Shown here piece after piece: positions 45,659-54,028 of a stretch of DNA of 64,000 nucleotides. Under the pieces are notes generated by a model, which saw only the letters and a list, made by a program, of their open reading frames with translations, searched no databases and was not told the origin of the DNA. Within the stretch, counting starts at the first letter, position 1; the number at the start of each line of letters is the position of its first letter. A program made the translations under genes and the position numbers. The stretch comes from Mycobacteroides saopaulense (GTDB taxonomy: Bacteria > Actinomycetota > Actinomycetes > Mycobacteriales > Mycobacteriaceae). The stretch spans positions 1,984,001 to 2,048,000 of the forward strand of contig NZ_CP010271.1 in assembly GCF_001456355.1 (NCBI RefSeq), in the 5' to 3' direction.

Positions 45659-46419
45659 TGCTGGTAGACGTCGTTGAGCGTCACGGTTCGCAACTGCCGT
45701 TCGCCGATGACATCGAGTAGTTGGTGATAGACCGTGGTCACGGGCGGATGGTTGAGGTGCCCGATGACGATCGCCTGCGGATTGAAGTACTTGTGCGCCA
45801 TGTCCACGATGTATTGCGGAGTGACCACGCCAGAGTCCGACAGTGATCCGTACCAGAGCACCGGAGGTCCATAGCCGAGGCCCTGCGCCACTGAATCGGT
45901 TGCGGCGTTGTGCTTTCCGTACGGAGGGCGGAAGAACGGCGTCGGGTTGACGCCGTAGGTGTTGGTCAAGAACCTGGTGTTGCGGGTGAGCTGGTCGGCG
46001 ATCTGCTCGGCGGTCAATGTCGTCAGATCCGGGTGTGACCAGGTGTGATTGCCCAGTTGGATCTGCCCGCTGTCGACCAACGGCCGAAGCAGCGGAGCAT
46101 TCTGCGTCCACCCCGCGTTCACACCATTGACGAAGTAGGTCAGGCGAATTCCGGTGTCACGAGCCAGCCGGGTGTAGGCGGCAATGACGTTCGTATCGGT
46201 ACCGTCGTCAAGCGTCAAAGCAAGCAGCCGCTGGCCGTCGGTGCGAGCCGGCAGGGCGGTCAGAGTTCCACCTCCCGGCAGTGGGACACGCGTCAGCCCG
46301 CCTCCTGCGGCTCCGGTCGATGTGCCCGGGTCGGCTGCGGCAGAGGCGGATTCGACGACCGCTGCGCCCACTGCGGCAGCGCCTGCCAGCAGTGTCAGAA
46401 ACCTGCGACGGTCGAACAC
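45655..46419 (-). CDS. Exported polysaccharide deacetylase (NodB domain)
   Basis: About 254 aa with a Tat-like signal FDRRRFLTLLAGAAAVGAA. NodB motifs are clear: LTLDDGTD (catalytic and metal Asp), NHTWSHPDL (metal His pair), and RPPYGKHN. It would deacetylate cell-wall or capsular sugar polymers. I prefer GTG at 46419, which places the twin arginine at the N-terminus; a longer frame to 46497 would overlap the divergent gene. Its stop overlaps the dioxygenase stop. Confidence 0.88.
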   Translation of the reverse strand: MFDRRRFLTLLAGAAAVGAAVVESASAAADPGTSTGAAGGGLTRVPLPGGGTLTALPARTDGQRLLALTLDDGTDTNVIAAYTRLARDTGIRLTYFVNGVNAGWTQNAPLLRPLVDSGQIQLGNHTWSHPDLTTLTAEQIADQLTRNTRFLTNTYGVNPTPFFRPPYGKHNAATDSVAQGLGYGPPVLWYGSLSDSGVVTPQYIVDMAHKYFNPQAIVIGHLNHPPVTTVYHQLLDVIGERQLRTVTLNDVYQH

Positions 46420-46489
46420 AACGACAGGGTAGCGCCAGAACCTGGATATCCCGCGGCGTCGCTCGTGATGTCGGGCTACCGTTTCTCCC

Positions 46490-47260
46490 GTGATCAACTT
46501 TGCTCTGAGGTCGTGCGGTCTGCGGGGTCATGCCACATTCGACCCCGACGAACAGTCGTTGCGGGAGCGTCTACGCGTTGAGACCCCGGTGGGTGAGGCA
46601 TGGCGGTGCTTGCGCTGCGAGACGTTCGTGGTCGGAGCGCCCCGCTATCGGGGCCCGGCCGACACCGCACCGGAGATCCCTCGTGGCCGCCTGCTGCGCG
46701 ATCGGACCCTGATGCGAGTACTGGCCGTCGAGCGCGTGTTCCGTGGTCTGGTGTTCGTATTGCTCGCATTCGTGGTGGTGAAGGTGCGCGGGTCACGGGA
46801 GCATCTTCAGCAGGTCTTCGAGCAAGACATCCCGCTGATTCGTCCACTGGCCAATCAGGTCGGTTGGAATCCCGACAATTCCAAGATCATTCACCATATC
46901 GGCCAGGCGTTTTCGCTATCGTCCTCGACACTGATGTGGGTGGCGGTGGGCCTTGCCGCGTACGCCGCGATCGAGTTCATCGAAGCGATCGGGCTCTGGA
47001 TGATGAAGCGCTGGGGCGAGTACTTCGCCGTCATCGCCACGAGCATCTTCCTGCCGCTGGAGATCTATGAGCTCTTTGAAAAACAAACTTTTCTGCGGGT
47101 TTTGGCGTTGTTGGTGAACATCGTGGCCGTGGTGTGGCTGCTGTGGAGCAAGCGTCTTTTCGGGCTCAACGGTGGAGGTAAGGCGTATGAGGAAGAGCAT
47201 CGCGCCGAGAGTCTGCTGAGCGTCGAGCGTGCGGGACTGGCCGAAGAGCTGGATCGGTAG
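46490..47260 (+). CDS. DUF2127 membrane protein
   Basis: A 256-aa protein. A cysteine pair near residue 40 (WRCLRCETF) is followed by about four helices. AAYAAIEFIEAIGLWMMKRWGEYFAVIATS is the DUF2127 signature. The GTG start is divergent from the deacetylase. Function is unknown. Confidence 0.82.
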   Translation: MINFALRSCGLRGHATFDPDEQSLRERLRVETPVGEAWRCLRCETFVVGAPRYRGPADTAPEIPRGRLLRDRTLMRVLAVERVFRGLVFVLLAFVVVKVRGSREHLQQVFEQDIPLIRPLANQVGWNPDNSKIIHHIGQAFSLSSSTLMWVAVGLAAYAAIEFIEAIGLWMMKRWGEYFAVIATSIFLPLEIYELFEKQTFLRVLALLVNIVAVVWLLWSKRLFGLNGGGKAYEEEHRAESLLSVERAGLAEELDR

Positions 47261-47267
47261 GCCGCGC

Positions 47268-47807
47268 TCAGCCCCGTAGGCCGTGGCTGGTCAGCCAGTC
47301 GTCGACGGTGATGGTGGTCGTCACCTCGTCCAGGTCCAGGACCAGTCGGGTCTGCCGGTTGATCATGTCCACCGCGCGCTCGCAGACCGCGGTGGACTCG
47401 CGCCGCACCGCGGCGTGGATTGCCTCGTTCAGGCCCGAAGGGAGTTCCGCGGAGTCCTGCACGAGGCGTTCTGCGGTGCGTGCGGCGGTGGCGGTGATTT
47501 CATGCAATGTGCGTCGAACATAGCCGCGGACCTTCTCCACATTGGTGATTCCGTGGGCCAGCGCCAGGTACTTCTGGCGAGAATCCGCTTCGGGCGCATG
47601 CTCTCGACCCATCCGATCGGCGGCTTCACGGATCCGGTCGGAATCGTCCACCGCTTCAAAGGCCAGATAGAAGCCCGCGACGGCGCGCCCAAGGGGCGTT
47701 GACGTATCGACGGCAGGGGAGGGCGGACGCGGGGGCCGCTGGGCAGGTGCAGACTCGGCGACCAGAGATTCAACGAGCGCCGGTAGTTCGCACCGCGGGA
47801 CATCCAT
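47268..47807 (-). CDS. Hypothetical protein
   Basis: A 179-aa mostly helical soluble protein that I do not recognise. The first 40 residues are Pro/Ala-rich; LGRAVAGFYLAFEAVDD and the amphipathic EITATAARTAERLVQDSAEL suggest helical bundles. It starts with ATG immediately after a perfect inverted repeat, so the mRNA may be leaderless and self-regulated. It converges with the DUF2127 gene (seven-base gap). Confidence 0.6.
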   Translation of the reverse strand: MDVPRCELPALVESLVAESAPAQRPPRPPSPAVDTSTPLGRAVAGFYLAFEAVDDSDRIREAADRMGREHAPEADSRQKYLALAHGITNVEKVRGYVRRTLHEITATAARTAERLVQDSAELPSGLNEAIHAAVRRESTAVCERAVDMINRQTRLVLDLDEVTTTITVDDWLTSHGLRG

Positions 47808-47835
47808 CCGTCTATACTGCCCGAAAAATAGACGG
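47808..47835. promoter_or_regulatory. Inverted repeat abutting the start codon of the hypothetical gene
   Basis: CCGTCTAT and ATAGACGG are perfect eight-base arms separated by 12 bases; the inner arm directly touches the ATG at 47807. TATAGA within it resembles a -10 element placed for leaderless transcription. It is probably an operator. Confidence 0.5.
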
Positions 47836-47891
47836 ACTGTGCAGAAGTTCGCCGGGGAACATCCGGCGCGATGCGGCCGGTGACCATGACG

Positions 47892-48854
47892 TCAGCGTCG
47901 CTTAAATCGATCGTTCAGCTGCGGATCGTTCTCCCACCATAGCGTTGACGGAGCGTTGTCCTGCGCCGCTGCGTCGCCGGCCGAGTTCGTCGAGCTCCGG
48001 TCAATCCGGTCGAGCTCGGCGTCGATCTGCGCGGCATGGGCCTTGTCGTCGGCGGACAGTGCGCGCATGAGCAGCAGCAGGAACGGCAGTCCGAGGACAT
48101 CACCCAGTATCCAGAGGATGCCCGCTCCGATGCTCTGGTCGGTGCGCGGGTCGGGCCCCCAGGAACGGTGCAGCGCGCGATAGTAGGTAGTGGCTATCAG
48201 TGGTCCCTGCCAGAGCGCCAGTCCTAAGACTCCGTCGCCGATGGTCTCGGCCACGGAGATGAATAGCGATATCAGCTGAGGGTATTTACGCGGCACGGGG
48301 TCCAGCTGAAGGCGCGCATAAAAGTACGCAAAACCGATGGACGTCAACAATATTCGCGTGACGGCATCGAGAGAGCCATGCGTGAGCGAGGCCGTGTACC
48401 AGGGCGTCAGATACAACAGCCACGGCGCGGCCAGCATGGCGATGGATGTCGTCAATGGATGGGTCAAGAACCTTGTGGCCGTTGACGATATTGTCCTGTC
48501 AAACCGTGCTTGCCCGTCCGGCCGCAGTGCGCTGCGCACGACGGTCAACGGCCGGCCAAGGGCGAAGAAGAACGGTGCGACCAGTAGTAGCAGGACGACC
48601 TGCAATGCCCGCACCCAGAACAGTACGTGTGCGTAGGCGCCGATCATGCTGACGGATGCCAATGCCCAGCACCCGATTCCGATGAAGAAACAACTCACCC
48701 ACGTGGCACTGATCTCCACGTGGCGACGCCGCGCGTGCACCAGCGCCCAGCAGTACCCGATGCCCAGCACGGCGGTGAAAGTGGCAGTCGCGATATCGAC
48801 ATGCCAGGTCTGCCAGGCTGTCGCCCAGCTGAGCGGCTCGGTGGGGGAGAACAT
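47892..48854 (-). CDS. CtaG-type membrane protein (cytochrome c oxidase assembly family)
   Basis: A 320-aa, roughly seven-helix protein of the caa3_CtaG family, involved in copper insertion into terminal oxidases. WHVDIATATFTAVLGIGYCWAL, HVLFWVRALQVVLLLLVAPFFFALGRP and LYLTPWYTASLTH are the conserved blocks. ATG at 48854 is one base beyond the phosphatase stop, so the two form an operon. Confidence 0.88.
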   Translation of the reverse strand: MFSPTEPLSWATAWQTWHVDIATATFTAVLGIGYCWALVHARRRHVEISATWVSCFFIGIGCWALASVSMIGAYAHVLFWVRALQVVLLLLVAPFFFALGRPLTVVRSALRPDGQARFDRTISSTATRFLTHPLTTSIAMLAAPWLLYLTPWYTASLTHGSLDAVTRILLTSIGFAYFYARLQLDPVPRKYPQLISLFISVAETIGDGVLGLALWQGPLIATTYYRALHRSWGPDPRTDQSIGAGILWILGDVLGLPFLLLLMRALSADDKAHAAQIDAELDRIDRSSTNSAGDAAAQDNAPSTLWWENDPQLNDRFKRR

Positions 48855-48855
48855 C

Positions 48856-49539
48856 TCAGGCAGCGGGGTAGGGGGCCGGGGCGGTTGAGTTGGTGCGGTG
48901 CAGGATTGCGGCTGCAATGGTCACCACTGCGGTCGAGAGCACGATGCCCGCTAGGACATCCACCGCCCAGTGGTCTCCGAGGTATAGGCGGCTGGAGGCC
49001 ACGCAGATCACCGCGACAACCGATGCGGACAACGCCGCCAAGCGTTTCCAGCCGTTGTGGTTGTATCCGACAAGCACGGTCAGTATTCCCACAAGAGCTG
49101 TTGTGCCGGTGACGTGACCGGAGGGAAAAGACCAGCCTGTCTCTGCGACCAACTGCGCACTGCTGGGTGGACGATGTTCTCCTACAGACCATTTCGCCAG
49201 GGCGGCGAGGACGAATGCCGACACGACTGTCGCGGCTACAGTGGCCGCCGTTTTCATGGACCGTGTTGAATACCAGACTCCCAGTGTCGCAATGGCGGTC
49301 GCGATCGATACCAGGGTGGGGCTTCCCAGGTGGGTGACGCCGATTGCGGCTGAGGTGAGCCAGTCATGCCGGTGAATCTCCATCCAGCCGAGCGTGCGAT
49401 GGTCGACGGCCGAGCCCGAGTCGTAGTGGTGTGCGATTGCGGCGAGCGCCGCGAAGACGGTGAGCAGTCCCGCTGCGAGAATCGCGGCCACCCGCGTGTT
49501 CGTCGTTTCGGGTCGAAGATTGCGCAACCTGAAAGTCAT
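48856..49539 (-). CDS. PAP2-family membrane phosphatase
   Basis: A 227-aa, six-helix phosphatase. The three catalytic motifs are KWSVGEHRP, SFPSGH and SRLYLGDHWAVD, with the nucleophilic His in the last. It would remove phosphate from a lipid (phosphatidate or polyprenyl pyrophosphate) at the outer face of the membrane. It is upstream of the CtaG-type gene. Confidence 0.92.
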   Translation of the reverse strand: MTFRLRNLRPETTNTRVAAILAAGLLTVFAALAAIAHHYDSGSAVDHRTLGWMEIHRHDWLTSAAIGVTHLGSPTLVSIATAIATLGVWYSTRSMKTAATVAATVVSAFVLAALAKWSVGEHRPPSSAQLVAETGWSFPSGHVTGTTALVGILTVLVGYNHNGWKRLAALSASVVAVICVASSRLYLGDHWAVDVLAGIVLSTAVVTIAAAILHRTNSTAPAPYPAA

Positions 49540-49620
49540 CGTGCCCTTCTCGTCGATTTCCGGACCGACGAACCAGGCTAGAGGCCCTATCTGCGAATCT
49601 GCTGTGCGTGCGTGTTGGGC

Positions 49621-49971
49621 TCACGGGCTTCCTGGCGGAACTGCGGGCATGAAAACGCAGAGTGCTCGGATTTCTGACTCGGCGACGATGGTATGACGAT
49701 CATGCTTGTCGAGCAGGTACATGGTTCCTGGCGCGAGTGCGTATGTCCCGCCGCGATCACGATCGATGAGTTGTCCGTCGCCCTCGACGATCCATACCGC
49801 CTCAATGTAATCAGGGTAATGCAATGGAGTCTCCGTGCCGGCATGGATCGTCGTCTCATGAAACGAGAAGCCCACGCCGTCGTCGGCGAGGATTATGCGC
49901 TTGGATGTCCAGTTCTCGGTGTCGCGCTGCCTGTCGGTGCCGGTGATTTCCTGGGTTGTCCGAACGATCAT
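49621..49971 (-). CDS. Second EctC-like cupin (solitary ectoine-synthase homologue)
   Basis: A 116-aa cupin clearly related to the EctC at 10490. MIVRTTQEITGTDR, SKRIILADDGVGFSFHETTI and TMYLLDKHDRH match it nearly residue for residue. The middle differs: HYPDYIEAVWIVEGDGQL replaces HYQHHIEAVWLTAGTGTL, and the C-terminal tail is shorter. No ectA or ectB is nearby. The ATG overlaps the stop of an esterase gene (ATGA), so it belongs to that two-gene operon. Whether it still makes ectoine or acts on another substrate is open. Confidence 0.88.
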   Translation of the reverse strand: MIVRTTQEITGTDRQRDTENWTSKRIILADDGVGFSFHETTIHAGTETPLHYPDYIEAVWIVEGDGQLIDRDRGGTYALAPGTMYLLDKHDRHTIVAESEIRALCVFMPAVPPGSP

Positions 49972-50906
49972 GGCTGGCACGACTCTTTTCTGAAAGATGT
50001 TTCAGGGTAGGCATTCTCGGTAAGGAATTCCACCAGTTGCTTGCGCGCCTCTCGGGCCTCGGGGATGGGTTTCATCGCCCAGTTGTGGAACATGCCGTCA
50101 TAGATCTGCAGCCGCGACTCGGTACCCACGGTGCATGCGTTGAAGTGCAGGAGAAGTGCGTCCGGCAGGAGAATGTCGCGGGTGCCGACGAAGATACTCA
50201 ACGCCGCAATGCCGGTGAGGTCGGCGTGCTCGGGGCTTAGCTCGGGATCATCCAGGGGTCGGTCTGCGGCATACCAACGCCCCGCCTGCTGGAGTCCTTC
50301 AATGCCGAGTTCTGGGTCGTGACGCTCGATGACCCGTGATAGCTCATGGTCCACAGCCATGTTGAGCCACGGCGAAAACAGTGCGATACAGGCAGGTTGG
50401 GGCTCGCCACGATCTCGAAGCTCCTGTGCAATGCCCAACGAGAGGCTGCCGCCCGCTGAATCTCCGAACAACACTCGGCCGGCTTGTGGGGTATCTGCCA
50501 TCACTACGCGGTAGGCGCTCCGGCTGACCGCGGTGATCTCGCGATGGTCATGCTGAGGAGCGAGGGGATACATGAACAAGCTATATCGGCAACCGAGAGA
50601 TTTGACGAGGTTATCCGCGAACCGCCAGTGGTGCTTTTCCGGCTGCTCGACGAAGCCGCCGCCATGCAGATGAAAGACGTGTAAGCCGTTCCAATCGCCG
50701 TCAGGATGCAGCGTGTAGCAGGCATGTCCTTGGATGTCCCGTCGGGTAATCCGGCGGCGAAGCCTCACCGCACGTGGTGGCTCGCATCGGGCAGGGCGCT
50801 GGTGGATGCTCAGACGGCGACGCATTCCGACAGCGGTGGCATAAAACGACTTCTTACGCTGCAACTGCGCCATGCCGATGATCACCCGCGCTCGCGCGGA
50901 CACCAT
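49968..50906 (-). CDS. Alpha/beta-hydrolase, hormone-sensitive-lipase-like esterase
   Basis: A 312-aa HSL-family esterase. The oxyanion motif HLHGGGFVEQPEKHHW is near residue 80, the nucleophile GDSAGGS near 148, and the late Asp and His lie in TRDILLPDA and GMFHNWAMKPI. The first 60 residues are basic. It is directly coupled to the EctC-like cupin; the pair suggests hydrolysis of an ester or amide to feed the cupin, which is inference. Confidence 0.88.
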   Translation of the reverse strand: MVSARARVIIGMAQLQRKKSFYATAVGMRRRLSIHQRPARCEPPRAVRLRRRITRRDIQGHACYTLHPDGDWNGLHVFHLHGGGFVEQPEKHHWRFADNLVKSLGCRYSLFMYPLAPQHDHREITAVSRSAYRVVMADTPQAGRVLFGDSAGGSLSLGIAQELRDRGEPQPACIALFSPWLNMAVDHELSRVIERHDPELGIEGLQQAGRWYAADRPLDDPELSPEHADLTGIAALSIFVGTRDILLPDALLLHFNACTVGTESRLQIYDGMFHNWAMKPIPEAREARKQLVEFLTENAYPETSFRKESCQP

Positions 50907-51084
50907 GTGACCTCCTCCATTGTGCGAGTAGATATTCCGCCACCGACATAGCAGAACCGCACGGTGCTCCGTACAGATCGCAGTACGAGGTGAGTGGCAT
51001 TCAGCTCCGTTACCCGAATGTTCGGAGGCTAAACCTGCCTATGAAGCATCCCTGTGTCGAGGATTGGGCGTTTCGGAACGGGCG

Positions 51085-51112
51085 CAGATCAGCTGTCGCA
51101 GAAGCTGATCTG
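51085..51112 (-). terminator. Terminator-like hairpin in the 313-base gap 50907-51219
   Basis: CAGATCAGCT and AGCTGATCTG are perfect ten-base arms around an eight-base loop, downstream of the minus-strand gene at 51220-51651. There is no T-run, as is usual for mycobacterial hairpins. The rest of the gap is the upstream region of the esterase and shows nothing else I recognise. Confidence 0.55.
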
Positions 51113-51219
51113 GTCATCGCCGTGGCCCAGGAAGACGCGGTTGCTGGTGCTTCCCGGGCGATCGAGCCCAGCAGCAGCCGTAGTGCGTAGTTGCCGGAGG
51201 TGCCACAACCCTGGCGAAA

Positions 51220-51651
51220 TCACCTGGTGCCGGGGCCGCCGCCGACGGTGCCGTTCGTATCGGCGGGGCCGCTGGGGACCCCGCCCGCGGCCCCGTTCAC
51301 TCCGGCGGGACCGTTAGAGGAACCGCCTGCGGAACCGCCGCCAGGGCCACCAATGGGGGGAGCGTTGGTGTTGGCGGAATCGCTGACGGGACTGCTGGGT
51401 GAACCACCGATGGGTCCCGTCACGTCGGAACGGTCAGAATTTCCAATGGGACCGGTCACGTCCGAACCGTCGGAAGAATCGCCGTCGGGATCGGCCACCT
51501 CGGAATCGCCGGGGAGTGCCGCCACTGTGGAAAGGACTTCTGCGGGGCTGCCGTGATTGGTGGCGAGGGCGCCGCCGAGCAGAGTCACGACCCCGCACAC
51601 CACCAGTGCACGTCGCAACATCCGGTGGCGGTTTGAAGGCTCACCTGTCAT
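51220..51651 (-). CDS. Secreted low-complexity Gly/Pro/Ser/Asp-rich protein
   Basis: About 143 aa. A signal peptide (RRALVVCGVVTLLGGALA) is followed by an unstructured Ser/Asp then Gly/Pro region. An internal duplication (SDVTGPIGNSDR then SDVTGPIGGSPS) is visible. It probably lies in or near the cell envelope. The antisense frame 51191-51556 is a shadow. No family recognised. Confidence 0.6.
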   Translation of the reverse strand: MTGEPSNRHRMLRRALVVCGVVTLLGGALATNHGSPAEVLSTVAALPGDSEVADPDGDSSDGSDVTGPIGNSDRSDVTGPIGGSPSSPVSDSANTNAPPIGGPGGGSAGGSSNGPAGVNGAAGGVPSGPADTNGTVGGGPGTR

Positions 51652-51802
51652 AGCCACAACCCTAGTTTATTCTGTAAACAATTGCTAGCATCGTCGGGCA
51701 TCGGAGGTTCGTTCATAGATGTCTCGTGCCGGAGCAAGATCGGCATGAGTGCAGTGCGTGTTTGTTGCAGAAGATCGATCACACACCAAGGGAGAGAAGT
51801 AG

Positions 51803-52357
51803 ATGCGCATGAAAAATCTGCATGTCACCGCGTTGCCCGTAGCAGTAGGCGTTATTGCTTCAGTTGCGGTGGGCTGCTCACACAAGACTGGTGACGCGCC
51901 TTCGCTCAGTTCTGCTAGCTCGGCCGCTTCGTCGGCGATTTCTTCCATCACCGCCTCACCCTCTGAAAAACCCAGCACCACACAGATTCCGGGCAAGAAC
52001 GGCACTCCTTACACCGTGGAGGGGCCGATTCTCGCCAAGTGGAACACCCTGAATGATGTTCAGAAGAAGGACTTGGGCGCACCGTACGACAATCAGAAGG
52101 AGACTCTGGACCGTAGCGGCGTCTATCAGCAGTTTGATGGCGGCGTGCTGATCTATCGCAACGGAGAGCCGGTCTATTTCGTGTGGGGCAAGATCCGGGA
52201 CACATGGAATGACAATCAAGCCTCGCAAGGCAAGCTTGGCTATCCCACCGCCGATGAGGTGACCGAGGCCGACGGCTCGTTCAAGTCCACCTTCGAGCAC
52301 GGAACGATCACTTTCAAGCCCGGCGATGCCGATGCGAAAGTCTCACTTACAAACTGA
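51803..52357 (+). CDS. Lipoprotein with LGFP repeats
   Basis: A 184-aa lipoprotein with lipobox SVAVGCSH, then a Ser/Ala linker to about residue 60. Two LGFP-type repeats follow (KKDLGAPYDNQKETLD, and QGKLGYPTADEVTEADGS). LGFP modules are found in actinobacterial envelope proteins and are thought to hold the arabinogalactan-mycolate layer. GGGAGAGAAG lies before the ATG. Confidence 0.88.
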   Translation: MRMKNLHVTALPVAVGVIASVAVGCSHKTGDAPSLSSASSAASSAISSITASPSEKPSTTQIPGKNGTPYTVEGPILAKWNTLNDVQKKDLGAPYDNQKETLDRSGVYQQFDGGVLIYRNGEPVYFVWGKIRDTWNDNQASQGKLGYPTADEVTEADGSFKSTFEHGTITFKPGDADAKVSLTN

Positions 52358-52471
52358 GCAACCAGTAGAAGCGTCAACACTTGGCGCGGGTCGTCGGTGG
52401 CCCTCGTAACACCGCGGACGATCCGAGCTGCCGACAACAGCGGAATTTGACTGTGAGAAAGGTTGGGAAAC

Positions 52472-52684
52472 ATGGGAATTGCCGATGACGCCCAGAACAA
52501 GTTCGATGATCTGAAGGGCCGCGCTAAGGAAGCCGCTGGGTCCGTCACCAACGACGACGATCTGAAAGCTGAAGGACAAGCCGAGCAGGGTATCGCCTCT
52601 GCCAAGCAAAAGGTCGCTGACGCCGCCGATAAGGTCAAAGAGGGTGTTGATGCCCTCAAGGGCAAGCTAACTGGAAACGGCTAA
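52472..52684 (+). CDS. CsbD-like stress protein
   Basis: A 70-aa small charged protein (MGIADDAQNKFDDLKGRAKE and AEGQAEQGIASAKQKVADAA) of the CsbD family, in other bacteria induced by general stress. AAAGG lies about ten bases before ATG 52472. It is followed by a strong hairpin and then the mobile-element left end. Confidence 0.9.
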   Translation: MGIADDAQNKFDDLKGRAKEAAGSVTNDDDLKAEGQAEQGIASAKQKVADAADKVKEGVDALKGKLTGNG

Positions 52685-52702
52685 TAAACCGCTGTCCATA
52701 AC

Positions 52703-52753
52703 GCGGCTGACCTAGTGGGCCAGGCAATACCGTTGACCCACTAGGTCGGCCGC
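52703..52753 (+). terminator. Strong hairpin downstream of the CsbD-like gene
   Basis: Seventeen-base arms (52703-52719 and 52737-52753) pair with a single mismatch, centred on GACCTAGTGGG and CCCACTAGGTC around a 17-base loop. It lacks a T-run. It starts 19 bases after the stop codon and ends 12 bases before the proposed left tip of the transposon. Confidence 0.75.
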
Positions 52754-52771
52754 GGACAACAACGTTGTCCA

Positions 52772-52868
52772 TTCTCATCCGATCTGGGGCATGAGGTGAG
52801 GTCTGACCTGCGGTGCCCCAGATTCGATGAGAATTTGATCCGGGCGTTTTCTCACTGAATCTGCGGTA
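52772..52868. repeat. Left-end cluster of three 20-base motifs
   Basis: Copies at 52772-52791 (+), 52814-52833 (-) and 52849-52868 (+) share TTCTCA, a variable three bases, then ATCTGGGGCA (the third diverges to ATCTGCGGTA). The same motif occurs twice at the right end of the proposed element, consistent with binding sites for a TnsB-type transposase. Confidence 0.75.
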
Positions 52869-53029
52869 AGTCGGCGCCATGCCCAGGGCGAAAACCGGTA
52901 CGCGATCCCGCGATTCATCAACTGTGGACACAAGCGTGATAGCCCGGTTTGCCTGGGTTCCAGGTTTCGCGGTCCGGTGGGGTAGGTCCGGGAACCGCAC
53001 AGGTGGGGCTGGGTGCGGGCGCAGTCTTG

Positions 53030-53222
53030 TTACTGACCGACCTTGATTGTTCGGCCTTCGCTGATGGCTACTGCCAGGACTTTGGCTTGGGTTTCATCGA
53101 TTCCCTCGCATTTGAGGGCGGCTTCGATTTCTGTGACTGGCCGGTGTGCGTATTTGCGGGCCAGCTTTGTCGAGCTTTCTTTGAACCTCGCGGTCGATCT
53201 CGCGTTGAAACTTTGGGTTCAT
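53030..53222 (-). pseudogene. Frameshifted small gene inside the element
   Basis: From ATG 53222 (AGGA upstream, TATAAA further up) the frame reads MNPKFQREIDREVQRKLDK. It then continues only after a one-base shift at an AAAG run near 53164-53168 as LARKYAHRPVTEIEAALK and onward to a TAA at 53030. The two halves join into a natural 60-odd residue helical protein. An extra A explains it. It may be a true pseudogene or a sequencing error. Family not recognised. The flanks 52869-53029 and 53223-53452 hold no other convincing gene. Confidence 0.5.
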
Positions 53223-53452
53223 CTTGAATCCTATTGCGTTCCTTACTTTTATAGACATGTCTCATCCGAATGCGACACGGATCGTCGGGCGTGTCGGTCT
53301 TATGGGAGCGGCGGGAGCGATTAAGTGGGCTCCTCTGACCGAGCACCATGGCGTCTTGTTCTCTTGCCTTCTCAGTATGGAACGTATGTGCGAACAATGG
53401 CCGACGTGACGCGCCGGTCATGTGGTTGGCGCTTGGTGTAACGGGCCTTTGT

Positions 53453-53471
53453 TCTCAGCGAAGTCTCAGCG
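53453..53471 (+). promoter_or_regulatory. Response-regulator-type direct repeat, site 1
   Basis: TCTCAGCG-AAG-TCTCAGCG: identical eight-base halves at 11-base pitch, the spacing used by OmpR-family dimers. It lies 21 bases before the ATG of the anchored acidic protein. Matching repeats occur at 56430 and 56466. Confidence 0.65.
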
Positions 53472-53492
53472 CCTGATGGGCATTGTCGGGGC

Positions 53493-53954
53493 ATGTCGAA
53501 CATTGATGACACGAATGAGTCCCCTGAACCACCCGAGGATGCGAATGTTGAGGGCGCTGAACTGAGTCCGAATGCTGGCCGGGTACCGGAAAGAGCCAGG
53601 TGGGCTCTGTTTACCCGGGCGGCGGCCATTGCTGGTGCAGCAGCTGCTGTGGTGGCGGTGCTAGGTCTGACGTTCGGTGCCGGTGTGTGGGCTGGGAGTG
53701 AGTTTGGTGATGAGTATGGCCGAGACGGTCGCGGACATAGCGAGTCTCGATCGCATGGGTATGACGCCGACGATGATGACGAGATCGATGAGCGTGGAGC
53801 AGGTCGAGAGGCCGCCGACGGCGGACGTGCCGGCGATGATGAGGGCAAGTCAAGCGATGGTCAGCGGGTACGTCCGGGTACTGAACGTACTCAGGCGCCC
53901 GCCCCGTCCTCGGCTGCGCCTGTCCCTGCGCCGACGGCCTCCGGGCGGTCGTAG
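53493..53954 (+). CDS. Single-pass membrane protein with acidic extracytoplasmic domain
   Basis: A 153-aa protein. A 40-residue cytoplasmic segment leads into one helix (AAAIAGAAAAVVAVLGLTFGAGV). The exterior tail is charged, mainly acidic (HGYDADDDDEIDERGAG), and ends in Pro/Ala/Ser repeats. It precedes the sensor kinase in the same direction by 74 bases and has a direct-repeat box at its promoter. It may be an accessory sensor or a target of the system. Family not recognised. Confidence 0.7.
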   Translation: MSNIDDTNESPEPPEDANVEGAELSPNAGRVPERARWALFTRAAAIAGAAAAVVAVLGLTFGAGVWAGSEFGDEYGRDGRGHSESRSHGYDADDDDEIDERGAGREAADGGRAGDDEGKSSDGQRVRPGTERTQAPAPSSAAPVPAPTASGRS

Positions 53955-54028
53955 GACTGCAATGATTATGGGATGTCGTTGCCATCCGTGAGGCGGTACC
54001 CAATGGCTGTGATGCGTGGGTGGAGCCG

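Noticed and set aside
47283-47702. 139-aa plus-strand frame
   Set aside because: Antisense to the minus-strand hypothetical gene, which has the better start region; neither is certain, but only one is likely.
51191-51556. Plus-strand Pro-rich frame
   Set aside because: Antisense to a better candidate with a signal peptide; the repeat is a reflection of the Gly/Pro-rich coding sequence.
52754-52770. GGACAAC-AAC-GTTGTCC palindrome as an operator
   Set aside because: It coincides with the left tip TGTCC of the proposed element and may simply be two abutting tips; no gene starts nearby.
53068-53421. 117-aa minus-strand frame in the element
   Set aside because: Basic, low-complexity, partly sharing the frameshifted gene in another frame; it cannot be supported.
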